DNA of 64,000 nucleotides from Olivibacter sp036959255 (lineage in GTDB: Bacteria; Bacteroidota; Bacteroidia; Sphingobacteriales; Sphingobacteriaceae), in the NCBI RefSeq assembly GCF_036959255.1, contig NZ_JAWMTI010000002.1, positions 976,054 through 1,040,053 of the forward strand. The letters are read 5' to 3'. Below the pieces are notes generated by a model. The model saw only the letters and a program-made list of their open reading frames with translations, did not search any database and was not told where the DNA came from. This document shows positions 8,554-17,373 of the stretch, one piece after another; within the stretch, counting starts at the first letter, position 1; each line of letters begins with the position of its first letter. The position numbers and the translations under genes are program-made.

Positions 8554-9825
8554 TTAATCAATCCATTCGAAACCGGTATAAGGCACCAATATGTTCGGTA
8601 TCTTTATGCCACGATCAGTCTGGTTCTCTTCCAAAATACAGGCAACAATACGTGGAAGAGCCAACGCACTTCCATTCAGGGTATGGACTAAATGCATCTT
8701 CCCATCCTGTCCTTTAAATCTCGCTTTTAAACGGTTACTTTGAAAAGTCTCGAAATTCGAAACAGAAGATACTTCCAACCATCGTTGCTGTGCACCACTC
8801 CATACCTCCATGTCATAAGTCATCGCAGAGGCAAAGCCCATATCTCCGCCACATAGACGCAACACACGATAGGGCAATTGGAGCTTTTGCAGTAATGATT
8901 GTACATAAGAACTCATCTCTTCCAATACCTCATACGATTTCTCAGGATGAACAAGCTGAACCAATTCAACTTTATCGAACTGATGCAACCGGTTCAAGCC
9001 GCGAACGTGAGATCCATAAGACCCGGCCTCACGCCTAAAACAGGGAGTGTAGGCCGTATTTTTTATAGGAAAATCCTCTTCCTTTAGAATTTCACCCCGA
9101 TACATATTTGTAACAGGTACCTCCGCAGTCGGAATAAGATAGAGATCATCAGCGGTAACATAATACATTTGCCCTTCTTTATCCGGCAATTGCCCGGTTC
9201 CGAAACCTGAATCACCATTGATTAAAATAGGCACCTGTACCTCCCGGTAGCCATTTTCAGTAGCTTGATCTAAAAAGAAATTAATCAAGGCCCGTTGAAG
9301 CTTGGCACCTTTTCCTTTGTAAACAGGAAAGCCTGCTCCACTTACTTTAACCCCCAATTCAAAGTCAATAATATCATATTTAGCAGCCAGTTCCCAATGA
9401 GCTAAGGCATTTTCAGGTAAAACAGGCTTCTCACCTTGCTCCAAGATTATTTCATTGTCTTCCGCTGTCTTTCCTTCCGCTACATCTTTATATGGAAGAT
9501 TAGGCAATTGGACAATTTTTTGAAAAAATTGTTCTTCCAAAAGGCCTAATTGTTCATTTAATACCTTTAATTGCTCTTTATATTCCCCTGATTTAGCTTT
9601 TATTGCATCCGCTTCTTCTCGCTTCCCTTGACGCATCAGCTCTCCAATTTGTTTGGCTGCCGCATTCCCTTCCGCAGCGATGGATTCTGATCGAATTTTA
9701 GTAGAGCGGATGTCTTCATCTAAAAGAATAACTTCGTCTACCAATTCCAATTGACCGAAATTACGCACTTGCAAGCGTTTAATCACATCGTTTCTGTTCT
9801 CACGGATATAGCTAATTTGCAACAT
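8554..9825 (-). CDS. serS: Seryl-tRNA synthetase
   Basis: Charges tRNA-Ser with serine in the cytoplasm. The 423-residue length is normal. Residues about 30-100 form the antiparallel coiled-coil arm that grips the tRNA long variable arm. Class II motif 2 is visible as FRREAGSYGSHVRGLNRLHQF (about 263-283), and motif 3 as NGSALALPRIVACILEENQ (about 384-402). The C-terminal GFEWID is typical of Bacteroidota enzymes. A TAnnTTTG element lies 20-27 bp upstream of the start. rsmI is divergent, across a short repeat-bearing spacer. Confidence 0.98.
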   Translation of the reverse strand: MLQISYIRENRNDVIKRLQVRNFGQLELVDEVILLDEDIRSTKIRSESIAAEGNAAAKQIGELMRQGKREEADAIKAKSGEYKEQLKVLNEQLGLLEEQFFQKIVQLPNLPYKDVAEGKTAEDNEIILEQGEKPVLPENALAHWELAAKYDIIDFELGVKVSGAGFPVYKGKGAKLQRALINFFLDQATENGYREVQVPILINGDSGFGTGQLPDKEGQMYYVTADDLYLIPTAEVPVTNMYRGEILKEEDFPIKNTAYTPCFRREAGSYGSHVRGLNRLHQFDKVELVQLVHPEKSYEVLEEMSSYVQSLLQKLQLPYRVLRLCGGDMGFASAMTYDMEVWSGAQQRWLEVSSVSNFETFQSNRLKARFKGQDGKMHLVHTLNGSALALPRIVACILEENQTDRGIKIPNILVPYTGFEWID

Positions 9826-9844
9826 ATATTCTTATTTTTGCAGA

Positions 9845-9852
9845 CAAAGATA
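9845..9852 (-). promoter_or_regulatory. Putative -7 element upstream of serS
   Basis: On the minus strand this reads TATCTTTG, a full match to the Bacteroidota -7 consensus TAnnTTTG, about 20 bp before the serS ATG. No clear TTG at the -33 spacing is visible, so the call rests on the -7 box and its position. Confidence 0.5.
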
Positions 9853-9872
9853 TTAAAACTAAAAAGTAAAAA

Positions 9873-9933
9873 GTAAAAATTCAAAAGTAAAAAAACCGCC
9901 TCTTATAGGGATGGTAAAAATTCAAAAGTAAAA
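9873..9933 (+). repeat. 20-bp direct repeat in the serS-rsmI spacer
   Basis: The 20-mer GTAAAAATTCAAAAGTAAAA occurs exactly at 9873-9892 and again at 9914-9933. Related AAAAGTAAAA words precede the first copy. The pattern resembles low-complexity intergenic repeats of Bacteroidota. It may reflect slippage or a dispersed element. Confidence 0.8.
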
Positions 9934-9993
9934 GGCCTGCGTTGTCTGTTTTCAGCTAAAAACTTGCCATGTGGTGCTTATAATATAAAAAAA

Positions 9994-10659
9994 ATGCTTT
10001 ACATCGTTCCAACACCCATCGGTAATTTAGAAGACATGACCTTCCGCGCTATCCGTATTCTGAAAGAAGCTGATATTATTCTGGCGGAAGATACACGCAC
10101 AAGTGCCCCCCTGCTCAAGCATTTCGGAATTGATAAAAAGGCCTACGCTCATCATCAACATAATGAACATAAAGCGTTGAACGAAGTGATCCGTTTTTTA
10201 AAAGATGGTAAAACGGTCGCGCTCATATCAGATGCCGGAACACCGGCCATATCAGACCCGGGCTTCTTACTGGTTCGAGAGACTATAAAAAATGGATTAG
10301 CGGTTTGCTGCCTCCCCGGCGCAACTGCTTTTGTCCCAGCGCTGGTAAATTCAGGATTGCCGACAGATAGTTTCGTGTTTGAAGGTTTTTTACCGGTAAA
10401 AAAAGGGCGGCAAACAAAACTGAAGTCGCTGGTCAACGAGGAGAGAACGATGGTATTTTATGAATCTCCCCATCGGCTGCTAAAAAGCTTGGAGGAATTT
10501 GGTAATTTCTTTGGAGGCGATCGATTCGTTTCCGTATCGCGAGAGATCAGTAAAATATACGAAGAAAATATCCGAGGTACTATTGAAACAGTATTAACAC
10601 ATTTTCAAAACAATCCTATAAAAGGAGAGTTTGTAATTTGTATAGCTGGAAAATCGTAA
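9994..10659 (+). CDS. rsmI: 16S rRNA 2'-O-ribose C1402 methyltransferase
   Basis: RsmI methylates the ribose of C1402 in 16S rRNA, tuning start-codon fidelity at the P site. The 221-residue protein has the SAM-dependent tetrapyrrole-methylase fold: VPTPIGNLEDMTFRA at the N-terminus, AEDTRTSAPLLKHF, the glycine-rich SDAGTPAISDPGF, and YESPHRLLKSL. I start at the ATG at 9994, because the family begins MLYIVPTPIGNL; an in-frame TTG at 9964 would add ten unrelated residues. It stands between divergent serS and a PH-domain gene. Confidence 0.96.
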   Translation: MLYIVPTPIGNLEDMTFRAIRILKEADIILAEDTRTSAPLLKHFGIDKKAYAHHQHNEHKALNEVIRFLKDGKTVALISDAGTPAISDPGFLLVRETIKNGLAVCCLPGATAFVPALVNSGLPTDSFVFEGFLPVKKGRQTKLKSLVNEERTMVFYESPHRLLKSLEEFGNFFGGDRFVSVSREISKIYEENIRGTIETVLTHFQNNPIKGEFVICIAGKS

Positions 10660-10767
10660 ATTAGCATAGCTTAAGTTTGTGAGTGAACTGATTAGGGAAT
10701 GGTTGTATATATGACTTAACTACTCGACAATTTAACGACTTGACATAGCCGCTATATGATTTATTTT

Positions 10768-10775
10768 TAATTTTG
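10768..10775 (+). promoter_or_regulatory. Putative -7 element upstream of the PH/SHOCT-lnt pair
   Basis: TAATTTTG matches TAnnTTTG and ends 14 bp before the ATG at 10790, giving a very short leader. No well-spaced TTG is found; the nearest is 25 bp upstream. Confidence 0.4.
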
Positions 10776-10789
10776 AATTTTACTCGAAA

Positions 10790-11437
10790 ATGTACATAGA
10801 ACAATATTTAAACGAGGAACAAGACCCTAAAGTAGTTGAGAAACTTTTAAGTAAGTTAAAAGATATGCTTACCTCAGGTGAAGTAGTCACCTATGTTGCG
10901 GTACAGAAAAAACCCGCTGTAACCCTATTACCCGATTGCGTTGTACTGACCAGTAAGCGAATCATGCTGTGCGAGTCTGCAAAATTAGGCTTAACGACTA
11001 ATTTTGAGATATTGACCTGGCAAGATGTAAAAGATGTTGCCTTTAAAGAGGAATTTTTTGGCGCCAAATTCACCGTGATTCCACAGAACGGGGAGAATTT
11101 AACGGTAGAATATATTCCCAAAGTACAGGCGAGAAAACTTTATCAATTGGCCAATGAATCACTCGAACGGAAAAAAGAGGAGCAACGACTACGAGAAATT
11201 GAATTGAAAAAGGCAACTACACCGCCTGTTATGCTGAAACCACTGCAGGAAGAAACGCCTATTGAGCCAGCACTCAAGCCCGAACAAGAACCCATCCTTA
11301 AAGCAACAAAAACGATAACAGAACCAGAAGATGAGGTGACAATTAAGTTGAAAAAGTTAAAAGTACTATTTGAAAAACAACTGATCACTCAAGCAGAGTA
11401 CGAAAACAAAAAGAACGAAATTCTATCTCAATTCTAA
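10790..11437 (+). CDS. PH-domain and SHOCT-motif protein
   Basis: A 215-residue cytoplasmic protein in two parts. Residues about 25-125 look like a bacterial pleckstrin-homology domain (YokE/bPH type): beta strands around TYVAVQKKPA, VVLTSKRIMLCES and WQDVKDVAFKEEFFGAKFTVIP. A charged Pro/Glu-rich linker follows. The last 35 residues, IKLKKLKVLFEKQLITQAEYENKKNEIL, form a SHOCT motif, the short helix pair found at C-termini of many bacterial proteins. Lnt starts one base after the stop, so they are coupled. A role linked to envelope lipoprotein maturation is only suggested by that neighbour. Confidence 0.82.
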   Translation: MYIEQYLNEEQDPKVVEKLLSKLKDMLTSGEVVTYVAVQKKPAVTLLPDCVVLTSKRIMLCESAKLGLTTNFEILTWQDVKDVAFKEEFFGAKFTVIPQNGENLTVEYIPKVQARKLYQLANESLERKKEEQRLREIELKKATTPPVMLKPLQEETPIEPALKPEQEPILKATKTITEPEDEVTIKLKKLKVLFEKQLITQAEYENKKNEILSQF

Positions 11438-11438
11438 C

Positions 11439-13064
11439 GTGAAGAATAACTATTCCCTGGCTTTATTAAGCGCTTTTTTATTATGGTTGGGTTGGCCGCC
11501 TGTCCCCTACACAGCCCCACTCCTCCTAATGGCTTTCGTACCGCTATTAATTGCTACCGAGCGTACGATTCTAGACAATTCGAAAAATAAAGGTAAAAAG
11601 GTGTTTCTTATGGCGGGCCTTACGGCATTCATATGGAATACAGCCTCCATCTATTGGGTATATAATGCAATCAGTGCCGTGATGCCGGCTTATGTTGCTG
11701 TCTTTATTAGTTTAATTCCTTTTGGCTTAGCCGCCTTCTTGATTGCAATCGTATTCAGGCTCTATTATCAACTTAGAAAACGATATAGCCTGATAGGTAG
11801 TTTGGTTGGACTCGTATGTTTATGGATTGGCTATGAATATTTGCATCAAAGCTGGGATCTTGCATTTCCTTGGATGACCTTAGGGAATGGTTTTGCCAAT
11901 GCGCATCCATTAATTCAGTGGTATGCCTACACGGGTGTTTATGGAGGAACAGCATGGATCTGGCTCTGTAATATCGCCTTGTTTCTCGTTTTGCGCAGAC
12001 GAATTTATGATAAAGCCTATTCGCTAAACTTCAAACGTTTTATTAGTTTTGCCTTGGTAGTTCTTATTCCATCCATTATTTCCTTTATACAATATTTCTC
12101 CTACGAAGAGCACGAAAACCCCTCTAATATAGTGGTGGTACAACCGAACATAGATCCTTATGGCAAATTTGGCAATATAACTGTTGCCACCCAAGTAGAT
12201 AACCTCATCCGATTATCAACTGACAAAGCGCAAACCAATACGGAGTTTTTTATTTGGCCGGAATCAGCAATACCGGAAAGACCGCCGGGAGTGAACGAGG
12301 AAGAAATAAGAAAAAACGACAGTTATCTTCGTGTAAGAGATTTCTTATATAATTATAGGAACGGGAATGTGTTGTCAGGTATTGAGTCAATGCAACTATA
12401 TGATTCGTTACAAACGCCCTCAGCCCGTCAATTCAGCAACGTATCCAAATATTATGATGCTTTTAATGCTGCCGTACTGATCGACAATTCTTCAAAAGTA
12501 CAGTTCTATCATAAATCGAAACTAGTACCCGGTGTGGAACAAACGCCTTTTTCATACTTATCTTTTTTAAAACCTTTATTTGCTGCCTTTGGTGGAAGTA
12601 CAGGGAGTTATGGTTCACAAGAAAAGCCTTCCGTCTTTTACTCGCAAAGTGGTATTGGAGCGGCTCCTGTCATTTGCTATGAATCCATATGGGGCGATTA
12701 TGTAGCAGAATATGTGAAACAGGGGGCACAGTTTATAGCCGTTATTACCAATGATGGCTGGTGGGGAAACACTTCGGGTAAAAATCAACATTTAGATTAT
12801 GCCAAATTGAGAGCAATAGAAAACCGCAGATGGGTGGCAAGATCAGCTAATACCGGTATTTCGGCCTTCATTAATCAACGGGGAGATATCGTTGCTCAAA
12901 GCAAATGGTGGGTACCAACAGCCCTTAACGCTGATATCAATTTAAACGAAGAAATAACGTTCTATACCGCAACTGGTGACTATATTGCCTATATCGCCTG
13001 CTTTGGTTCTGCCTTTTACTTAATTTTGCTTCTAGGCACCTTTTTCAAATGGTCTAATCGTTGA
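11439..13064 (+). CDS. lnt: Apolipoprotein N-acyltransferase
   Basis: Lnt adds the third acyl chain to the N-terminal cysteine of lipoproteins in the inner membrane. This 541-residue protein has a hydrophobic N-terminal half with about six to seven helices, then a periplasmic nitrilase domain. The catalytic triad is visible: Glu in FIWPESAIPE, Lys in YHKSKLVPGVEQTPF, and Cys in PVICYESIWGDYV. A further helix closes the C-terminus. The start is GTG at 11439, one base after the PH/SHOCT stop. Many predicted lipoproteins in this window would be its clients. Confidence 0.96.
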   Translation: MKNNYSLALLSAFLLWLGWPPVPYTAPLLLMAFVPLLIATERTILDNSKNKGKKVFLMAGLTAFIWNTASIYWVYNAISAVMPAYVAVFISLIPFGLAAFLIAIVFRLYYQLRKRYSLIGSLVGLVCLWIGYEYLHQSWDLAFPWMTLGNGFANAHPLIQWYAYTGVYGGTAWIWLCNIALFLVLRRRIYDKAYSLNFKRFISFALVVLIPSIISFIQYFSYEEHENPSNIVVVQPNIDPYGKFGNITVATQVDNLIRLSTDKAQTNTEFFIWPESAIPERPPGVNEEEIRKNDSYLRVRDFLYNYRNGNVLSGIESMQLYDSLQTPSARQFSNVSKYYDAFNAAVLIDNSSKVQFYHKSKLVPGVEQTPFSYLSFLKPLFAAFGGSTGSYGSQEKPSVFYSQSGIGAAPVICYESIWGDYVAEYVKQGAQFIAVITNDGWWGNTSGKNQHLDYAKLRAIENRRWVARSANTGISAFINQRGDIVAQSKWWVPTALNADINLNEEITFYTATGDYIAYIACFGSAFYLILLLGTFFKWSNR

Positions 13065-13098
13065 ATAATTGTAAACAGGCGGATACAATGAAAAACAT

Positions 13099-13135
13099 TA
13101 AAAAAGGGGCCCAACCATACGGAAGAGCCCCTTTT
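13099..13135 (-). terminator. Rho-independent terminator after the DUF4136 gene
   Basis: AAAAGGGGC (13102-13110) pairs with GCCCCTTTT (13127-13135) around a 16-base loop. On the minus strand the stem is followed by a T-run, so it best serves the DUF4136 gene ending at 13158. It may also stop transcripts from lnt. Confidence 0.8.
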
Positions 13136-13157
13136 CACATTATCACTTAAAAATTTC

Positions 13158-13712
13158 TTAGTTCTGCGCCATTACCGGATATTGCTTCATAATATTTTGT
13201 ACAACAACAGGTAAATCATTCACGGCTTTTTCAGGGTTACTAACTTCTCCCGAACCTCTTCCCTGCCATACAATCTTTTTTGTTTTAGCGTCAACCGCCT
13301 CAATGATGATATGGCCCGCACGATAACGCTCCCGACCGACAGCACCTCCCATGCCCCAGCCCCAATAAGGCCCCCATCCCCAGCCCCAACCCCATCCACC
13401 ATACATTGGTGCATAGACGGTTCTACTGGTATTATTTACGATTGCTTTGTACCGAAAGAGCAGGTCCGGGTTATTTTCACTATATGTTAAGCCTTTTGCC
13501 TTCAGTGCCGCATCAGCGGCTTCGTATATATTCTCCTGCGCGATCGAATTATTATAATACGACTTAGAAAGCGAATCTAATCCCGGTAACCAAGCATAGG
13601 TTTTATACTGAGAAAAAGCTCCGTTTTTGCTCTGCGTTGTATAGTATTTATAGGGCGAGCAGGCAGCTAACATCATGACTGCCATAGCCAAAAGGAACCA
13701 TTTTGTTTTCAT
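13158..13712 (-). CDS. DUF4136 domain lipoprotein
   Basis: A 184-residue predicted lipoprotein: hydrophobic signal with lipobox MLAAC and Cys18. The body fits the DUF4136 family, with KTYAWLPG near the start, IYEAADAALKAKGLTYSENNPDLLFRY in the middle and VDAKTKKIVWQGRG near the end. A Gly/Trp-rich insert (GGWGWGWGWGPYWGWG, about residues 105-120) is typical of Bacteroidota members. Function is unknown; it probably sits in the outer membrane or periplasm. It is monocistronic, with a terminator just downstream. Confidence 0.88.
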   Translation of the reverse strand: MKTKWFLLAMAVMMLAACSPYKYYTTQSKNGAFSQYKTYAWLPGLDSLSKSYYNNSIAQENIYEAADAALKAKGLTYSENNPDLLFRYKAIVNNTSRTVYAPMYGGWGWGWGWGPYWGWGMGGAVGRERYRAGHIIIEAVDAKTKKIVWQGRGSGEVSNPEKAVNDLPVVVQNIMKQYPVMAQN

Positions 13713-13807
13713 TTTACTTACCTCCCAATTGTGTTATAAAAATAACGAATTTAATGCCAAGTTGCTACAGATTAGAAAAATTTAATCCCTTGTAACAAAA
13801 TTTTACA

Positions 13808-15451
13808 TTAAAAGGGATGTTTAGCGACTAATGGCATGGCTCGGCCTACTCCGAAAGCTTTTCTTGTGACCCGTAATATGGGAGGTGATTGAAAACGCTT
13901 GAATTCAGCACCGACGATCAGCCTGATTACCCGGCGTACCAACGCTTCGTCGAAACCATCTGCTATAATTTCTTTACTGCTCCATTCAAGTTCGATATAA
14001 CGGTACAGTATAGCATCCAATACATCATATTCGGGTAATGAATCTGAGTCTTTCTGGTCTGGCCGCAATTCCGCGGATGGAGCTTTCGTAATGGTATTTT
14101 CCGGAATGATAGCTGCCTTGCGGTTAATATAATGTGCAAGCTGATAGACTTTCGTTTTGAACACGTCACCAATAACCCCCAAGGAACCGGCCATGTCGCC
14201 ATAAAGGGTTCCATATCCAACGGCAGCTTCACTTTTATTCGAGGTGTTTAATAGAATATAGCCATGCTTGTTGGACATAGCCATCAAAACGATCGCACGT
14301 ACGCGAGCCTGTATATTCTCTTCGGTAATATCACTTTCTTTCCCATTGAAAGCCTTCTCCATCATCTTATCGAAAGCATTGGTAGCCTCTTTGATGGGAA
14401 TGATCTCATGTAAACAGCCCAGGTTCTCCACCAAATCCATTGCATCTTGCACAGAATGATCACTTGAATAAATGGATGGCATGAGCACTCCCATGACGTT
14501 CTTCGGCCCAAGCGCTTCACAGGCCAAAGCCGCAACAACCGCAGAATCAATCCCTCCCGACAGGCCCAATACAGCTTTTTTGAATCCGGACTTGGCAAAG
14601 AAATCTTTGATTCCAAGAATCAAAGCCTGATGGATATTAGCAATGGGCTCCGGTTCGTCATAGACCTTGCCTGGCTCCCTGGCAACGATCTTTTTATCGG
14701 TTAATTGATAGTAACGCAAATCCTCAATAAAAGGATTCAATACATCGATTAGTTTAGCCTCCTTGTCAAACACCAGCGAACGTCCATCAAAAATAATATC
14801 AGCATGTGCCCCTATTGTGTTAACGTACAGCGCAGGTAATTCATGTTGCTTAATATGAGCTCTTACGACCGCACAACGTGATTCAAAATGATTTTCAGCG
14901 AATGGAGAGGCAGCGATGTTGATCATAATGTCAGGCTGTTCCTTGGCCAATTCAACCATGGGATCCAGTCGGTAAAGCGAGGGAGAATGCTCATTCCATA
15001 AATCTTCGCATATGGTGAGCGCAATACGGTTCCCTTTATAATTGACACACTTGAACGTATCATTTGGTTCAAAATACCGATACTCATCAAATACATCGTA
15101 ATCCGGTAGAAGTGTTTTATGAATCACCTCTTTTACTTCTCGGTCAGCTATGAAAAGAGCAGCATTATATAATTGTTTCCCCTTATTTAGTTTACGTCGT
15201 ACAGGGGCTCCGATAATACAAGCAATCCCATCGCAGGAAGCTGCTATCTGTCCCACACTTATCTCACAGGCCTCTAAAAACGAATTATAACGGAACAAGT
15301 CCTTCGCTAAGTAACCGCCAACTGTAATTTCCGGGAACACGATCAAATCAGCCCCCTCACATTTAGCCTTTATTATGGTTGCTATAATCTTTTCCGTATT
15401 TTCTTCAAAATTACCGATGTGGTAATTGATTTGCGCAATCGCTATAATCAT
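13808..15451 (-). CDS. nadE: Glutamine-dependent NAD+ synthetase
   Basis: Makes NAD+ from deamido-NAD+, ATP and glutamine. The 547-residue protein fuses a nitrilase-type glutaminase domain (1-270) to an ATP-pyrophosphatase domain. The glutaminase triad is Glu in FPEITVGGY, Lys in IHKTLLPDYDVFDEY and Cys in LTICEDLWNEHS. The synthetase P-loop is LGLSGGIDSAVVAALA near 293-308. The order PorT-like gene - nadE with gldB divergent resembles other Bacteroidota, where nadE lies beside gldB/gldC. The PorT-like gene starts upstream on the same strand. Confidence 0.97.
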   Translation of the reverse strand: MIIAIAQINYHIGNFEENTEKIIATIIKAKCEGADLIVFPEITVGGYLAKDLFRYNSFLEACEISVGQIAASCDGIACIIGAPVRRKLNKGKQLYNAALFIADREVKEVIHKTLLPDYDVFDEYRYFEPNDTFKCVNYKGNRIALTICEDLWNEHSPSLYRLDPMVELAKEQPDIMINIAASPFAENHFESRCAVVRAHIKQHELPALYVNTIGAHADIIFDGRSLVFDKEAKLIDVLNPFIEDLRYYQLTDKKIVAREPGKVYDEPEPIANIHQALILGIKDFFAKSGFKKAVLGLSGGIDSAVVAALACEALGPKNVMGVLMPSIYSSDHSVQDAMDLVENLGCLHEIIPIKEATNAFDKMMEKAFNGKESDITEENIQARVRAIVLMAMSNKHGYILLNTSNKSEAAVGYGTLYGDMAGSLGVIGDVFKTKVYQLAHYINRKAAIIPENTITKAPSAELRPDQKDSDSLPEYDVLDAILYRYIELEWSSKEIIADGFDEALVRRVIRLIVGAEFKRFQSPPILRVTRKAFGVGRAMPLVAKHPF

Positions 15452-15473
15452 ATGCTACTGACGTGTCTGTTTA

Positions 15474-16151
15474 TTAAAAAAGTATACCAAGATTAAGAGC
15501 AAAATAAGAATTATTAGCTCCACCGTGTTTAACAACACGTGTAAACCCGTTATTAAAACTCAAGCCCGTCATGAACCGAAGGTTGTGGTCCAGCAACCAT
15601 TCTACTCCGCCGCCTATTTGAAGTCCTAATCTAAAGATATCCGCGCCCCCCTTCATATTATCTGATTCTTGTACAACGACTCGATTGCTATTTAGTATTT
15701 CCTGTTTCGCGCTCAGCTTAACCCCCAAGGTAAAACCAAATTGACCATAATAACTTCTATAATATCGTTGCGTACTCTTTAGTTTCACACCTAACGGAAT
15801 TTGGGCATATTGGAGTTTGTAGTTATTAATAACGAAGTCGTTCCCATTCTGATAAGTTTCCGATTGGGCGCGTAAGTTCTCGATCAGTAAACCGCTGGAA
15901 AAATAATAATTCTCAGAAAAGGCAAAATCAGCAACCAAGCCATAGTTATACCCGATTTTGGCCGTATTCGACTTTACATCGAAGTCACCATATCGTAACC
16001 AATTCATATTAGGCGATAAAGTAATACCTAAGCTAATTCGTTTGTTATCATATTTTGAATCGTAATAATCTTGTCCATTGGCCTTTAACAAAAAAAGTAA
16101 ACTCATTGCCACCATGGAGGCCACTTTCTTAAACGATATATTTGACTTCAT
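15474..16151 (-). CDS. PorT-like outer membrane beta-barrel protein
   Basis: A 225-residue exported protein with a signal peptide ending in LLKANGQ. The mature part is rich in alternating aromatic/hydrophobic strands and ends in ALNLGILF, the terminal aromatic expected for Bam-inserted barrels. Motifs such as ISLGITLSPNMNWL, YYFSSGLLIENL, YAQIPLGVKLK and FRLGLQIGGGVEWLL fit the PorT/OMP_b-brl_2 family. PorT itself supports type IX secretion in Porphyromonas, but this family is broad, so that role is inference. It lies 22 bp upstream of nadE and divergent from gldB. Confidence 0.82.
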   Translation of the reverse strand: MKSNISFKKVASMVAMSLLFLLKANGQDYYDSKYDNKRISLGITLSPNMNWLRYGDFDVKSNTAKIGYNYGLVADFAFSENYYFSSGLLIENLRAQSETYQNGNDFVINNYKLQYAQIPLGVKLKSTQRYYRSYYGQFGFTLGVKLSAKQEILNSNRVVVQESDNMKGGADIFRLGLQIGGGVEWLLDHNLRFMTGLSFNNGFTRVVKHGGANNSYFALNLGILF

Positions 16152-16327
16152 CTATTTCCTATTATTCTTTATTTATTCCTTTATTGGACTTAGGTTGAAC
16201 GCATCCTTTGTTATCTTTTCATTCTTTTTCTAAGCGAGCAGTTTAACTTGTTTTTAAATAAGCTTTTTGCTTTCATGCCGATATTGTTAATTTAGCGTCC
16301 TATCATTACAAACATGACAGAACCCCA

Positions 16328-17356
16328 ATGAAAGGCGCACAAATCTACCTCTTTTTTTTGACTATTACTCTGGCCGCTTGCAACCCTAGCCATGAACCCG
16401 ACTTAAGCAAAATTCAACTTGAAATTAAGATCGAACGCTTTGATCAATCTATCGATAGCCTAACAATCCATAATCTAACCGAAAAGCATGCGTTGTGGCA
16501 AAAAAAATACAACCAATTTTATGGTGACTTTATAATGCATATACTACAAGTGGGAAATCTACAAGACACGATGGAGCTTTTCAACAATTACAGAAAAATA
16601 TTACAGAATCGTGATTTTGCGGCGCTAAAAAAAAACGTTTCGCAAGTATATCCGAACCTAAACGTACAAGAAAAGCAGTTGACGGATGCTTTTAAACATT
16701 TGAAATTCTACTTCCCCGACATACAGATTCCAAGATTTATCTCTTTCTTTTCGGGTTTTACCGTGCAATCACCTATTAATGAAAATTATATTGGTATTGG
16801 ACTGGATATGTTTTTAGGGGCTAACTCTTCATTTTACCCCGCATTGGTAAAAAGTATCCCGCTCTATATATCGCGTAGATTTACGCCTGAAAACATCACG
16901 CCACGTACAGTTGAAACCTATCTGCGGCAGGAACTTTTTCCGGAATCCAAGCAAGGGAATCCAAGCATGCTTGACCTTATGTTATACAATGGAAAAATTA
17001 TGTATCTCCTGGATCGATCAATGCCTCTGTTAGCGGACAGTTTAAAAATCGGTTATACGACGGCCCAAATGAATTGGGCAAAAGATTACGAAAAAGATGT
17101 CTGGGCCTGGTTCTTAGCGGAAGACTTATTGTACGAAACTGATTATTATAAAATACAGAAGCATTTTGGTGAAGCTCCTTTTACACCCGAACTTGGCAGT
17201 CATAACGAATCTGCACCAAAGTTAGGTGTTTATTTAGGATGGCAAATAGTAAAAAAATATATGAATGAGCATCCCCGTACTTCCCTGATCGATTTACTCC
17301 AAATCGAAGATGCTCAACAATTATTGAAAGATGCCCATTACAAAGGCTTAAACTAA
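16328..17356 (+). CDS. gldB: Gliding motility lipoprotein GldB
   Basis: A 342-residue lipoprotein: a short signal with LTLAAC-type lipobox (ITLAAC near residue 17). The rest matches my knowledge of GldB: an early VEIERFDQ-like segment (IKIERFDQSIDSL), PDIQIPRFISFFSGF, ENYIGIGLDMFLG and a C-terminal LGVYLGWQIVKKYM. GldB is needed for gliding in Flavobacterium, but homologues also occur in non-gliders; the fold resembles zinc peptidases with the metal site not obvious here. It is divergent from the nadE/PorT-like pair. I see no gldC after it; a secreted hypothetical gene ends convergently 17 bp away. Confidence 0.88.
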   Translation: MKGAQIYLFFLTITLAACNPSHEPDLSKIQLEIKIERFDQSIDSLTIHNLTEKHALWQKKYNQFYGDFIMHILQVGNLQDTMELFNNYRKILQNRDFAALKKNVSQVYPNLNVQEKQLTDAFKHLKFYFPDIQIPRFISFFSGFTVQSPINENYIGIGLDMFLGANSSFYPALVKSIPLYISRRFTPENITPRTVETYLRQELFPESKQGNPSMLDLMLYNGKIMYLLDRSMPLLADSLKIGYTTAQMNWAKDYEKDVWAWFLAEDLLYETDYYKIQKHFGEAPFTPELGSHNESAPKLGVYLGWQIVKKYMNEHPRTSLIDLLQIEDAQQLLKDAHYKGLN

Positions 17357-17373
17357 GCGGATAAGCAGTTCAA

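Noticed and set aside
10740..10760. TTGACA ... TATGAT as a sigma-70 promoter of E. coli type
   Set aside because: Spacing is only 9 bp, and Bacteroidota use other elements.
13300..13420. Gly/Trp-coding low-complexity segment as a special repeat or CRISPR
   Set aside because: It is coding sequence of a DUF4136 lipoprotein and typical for the family.
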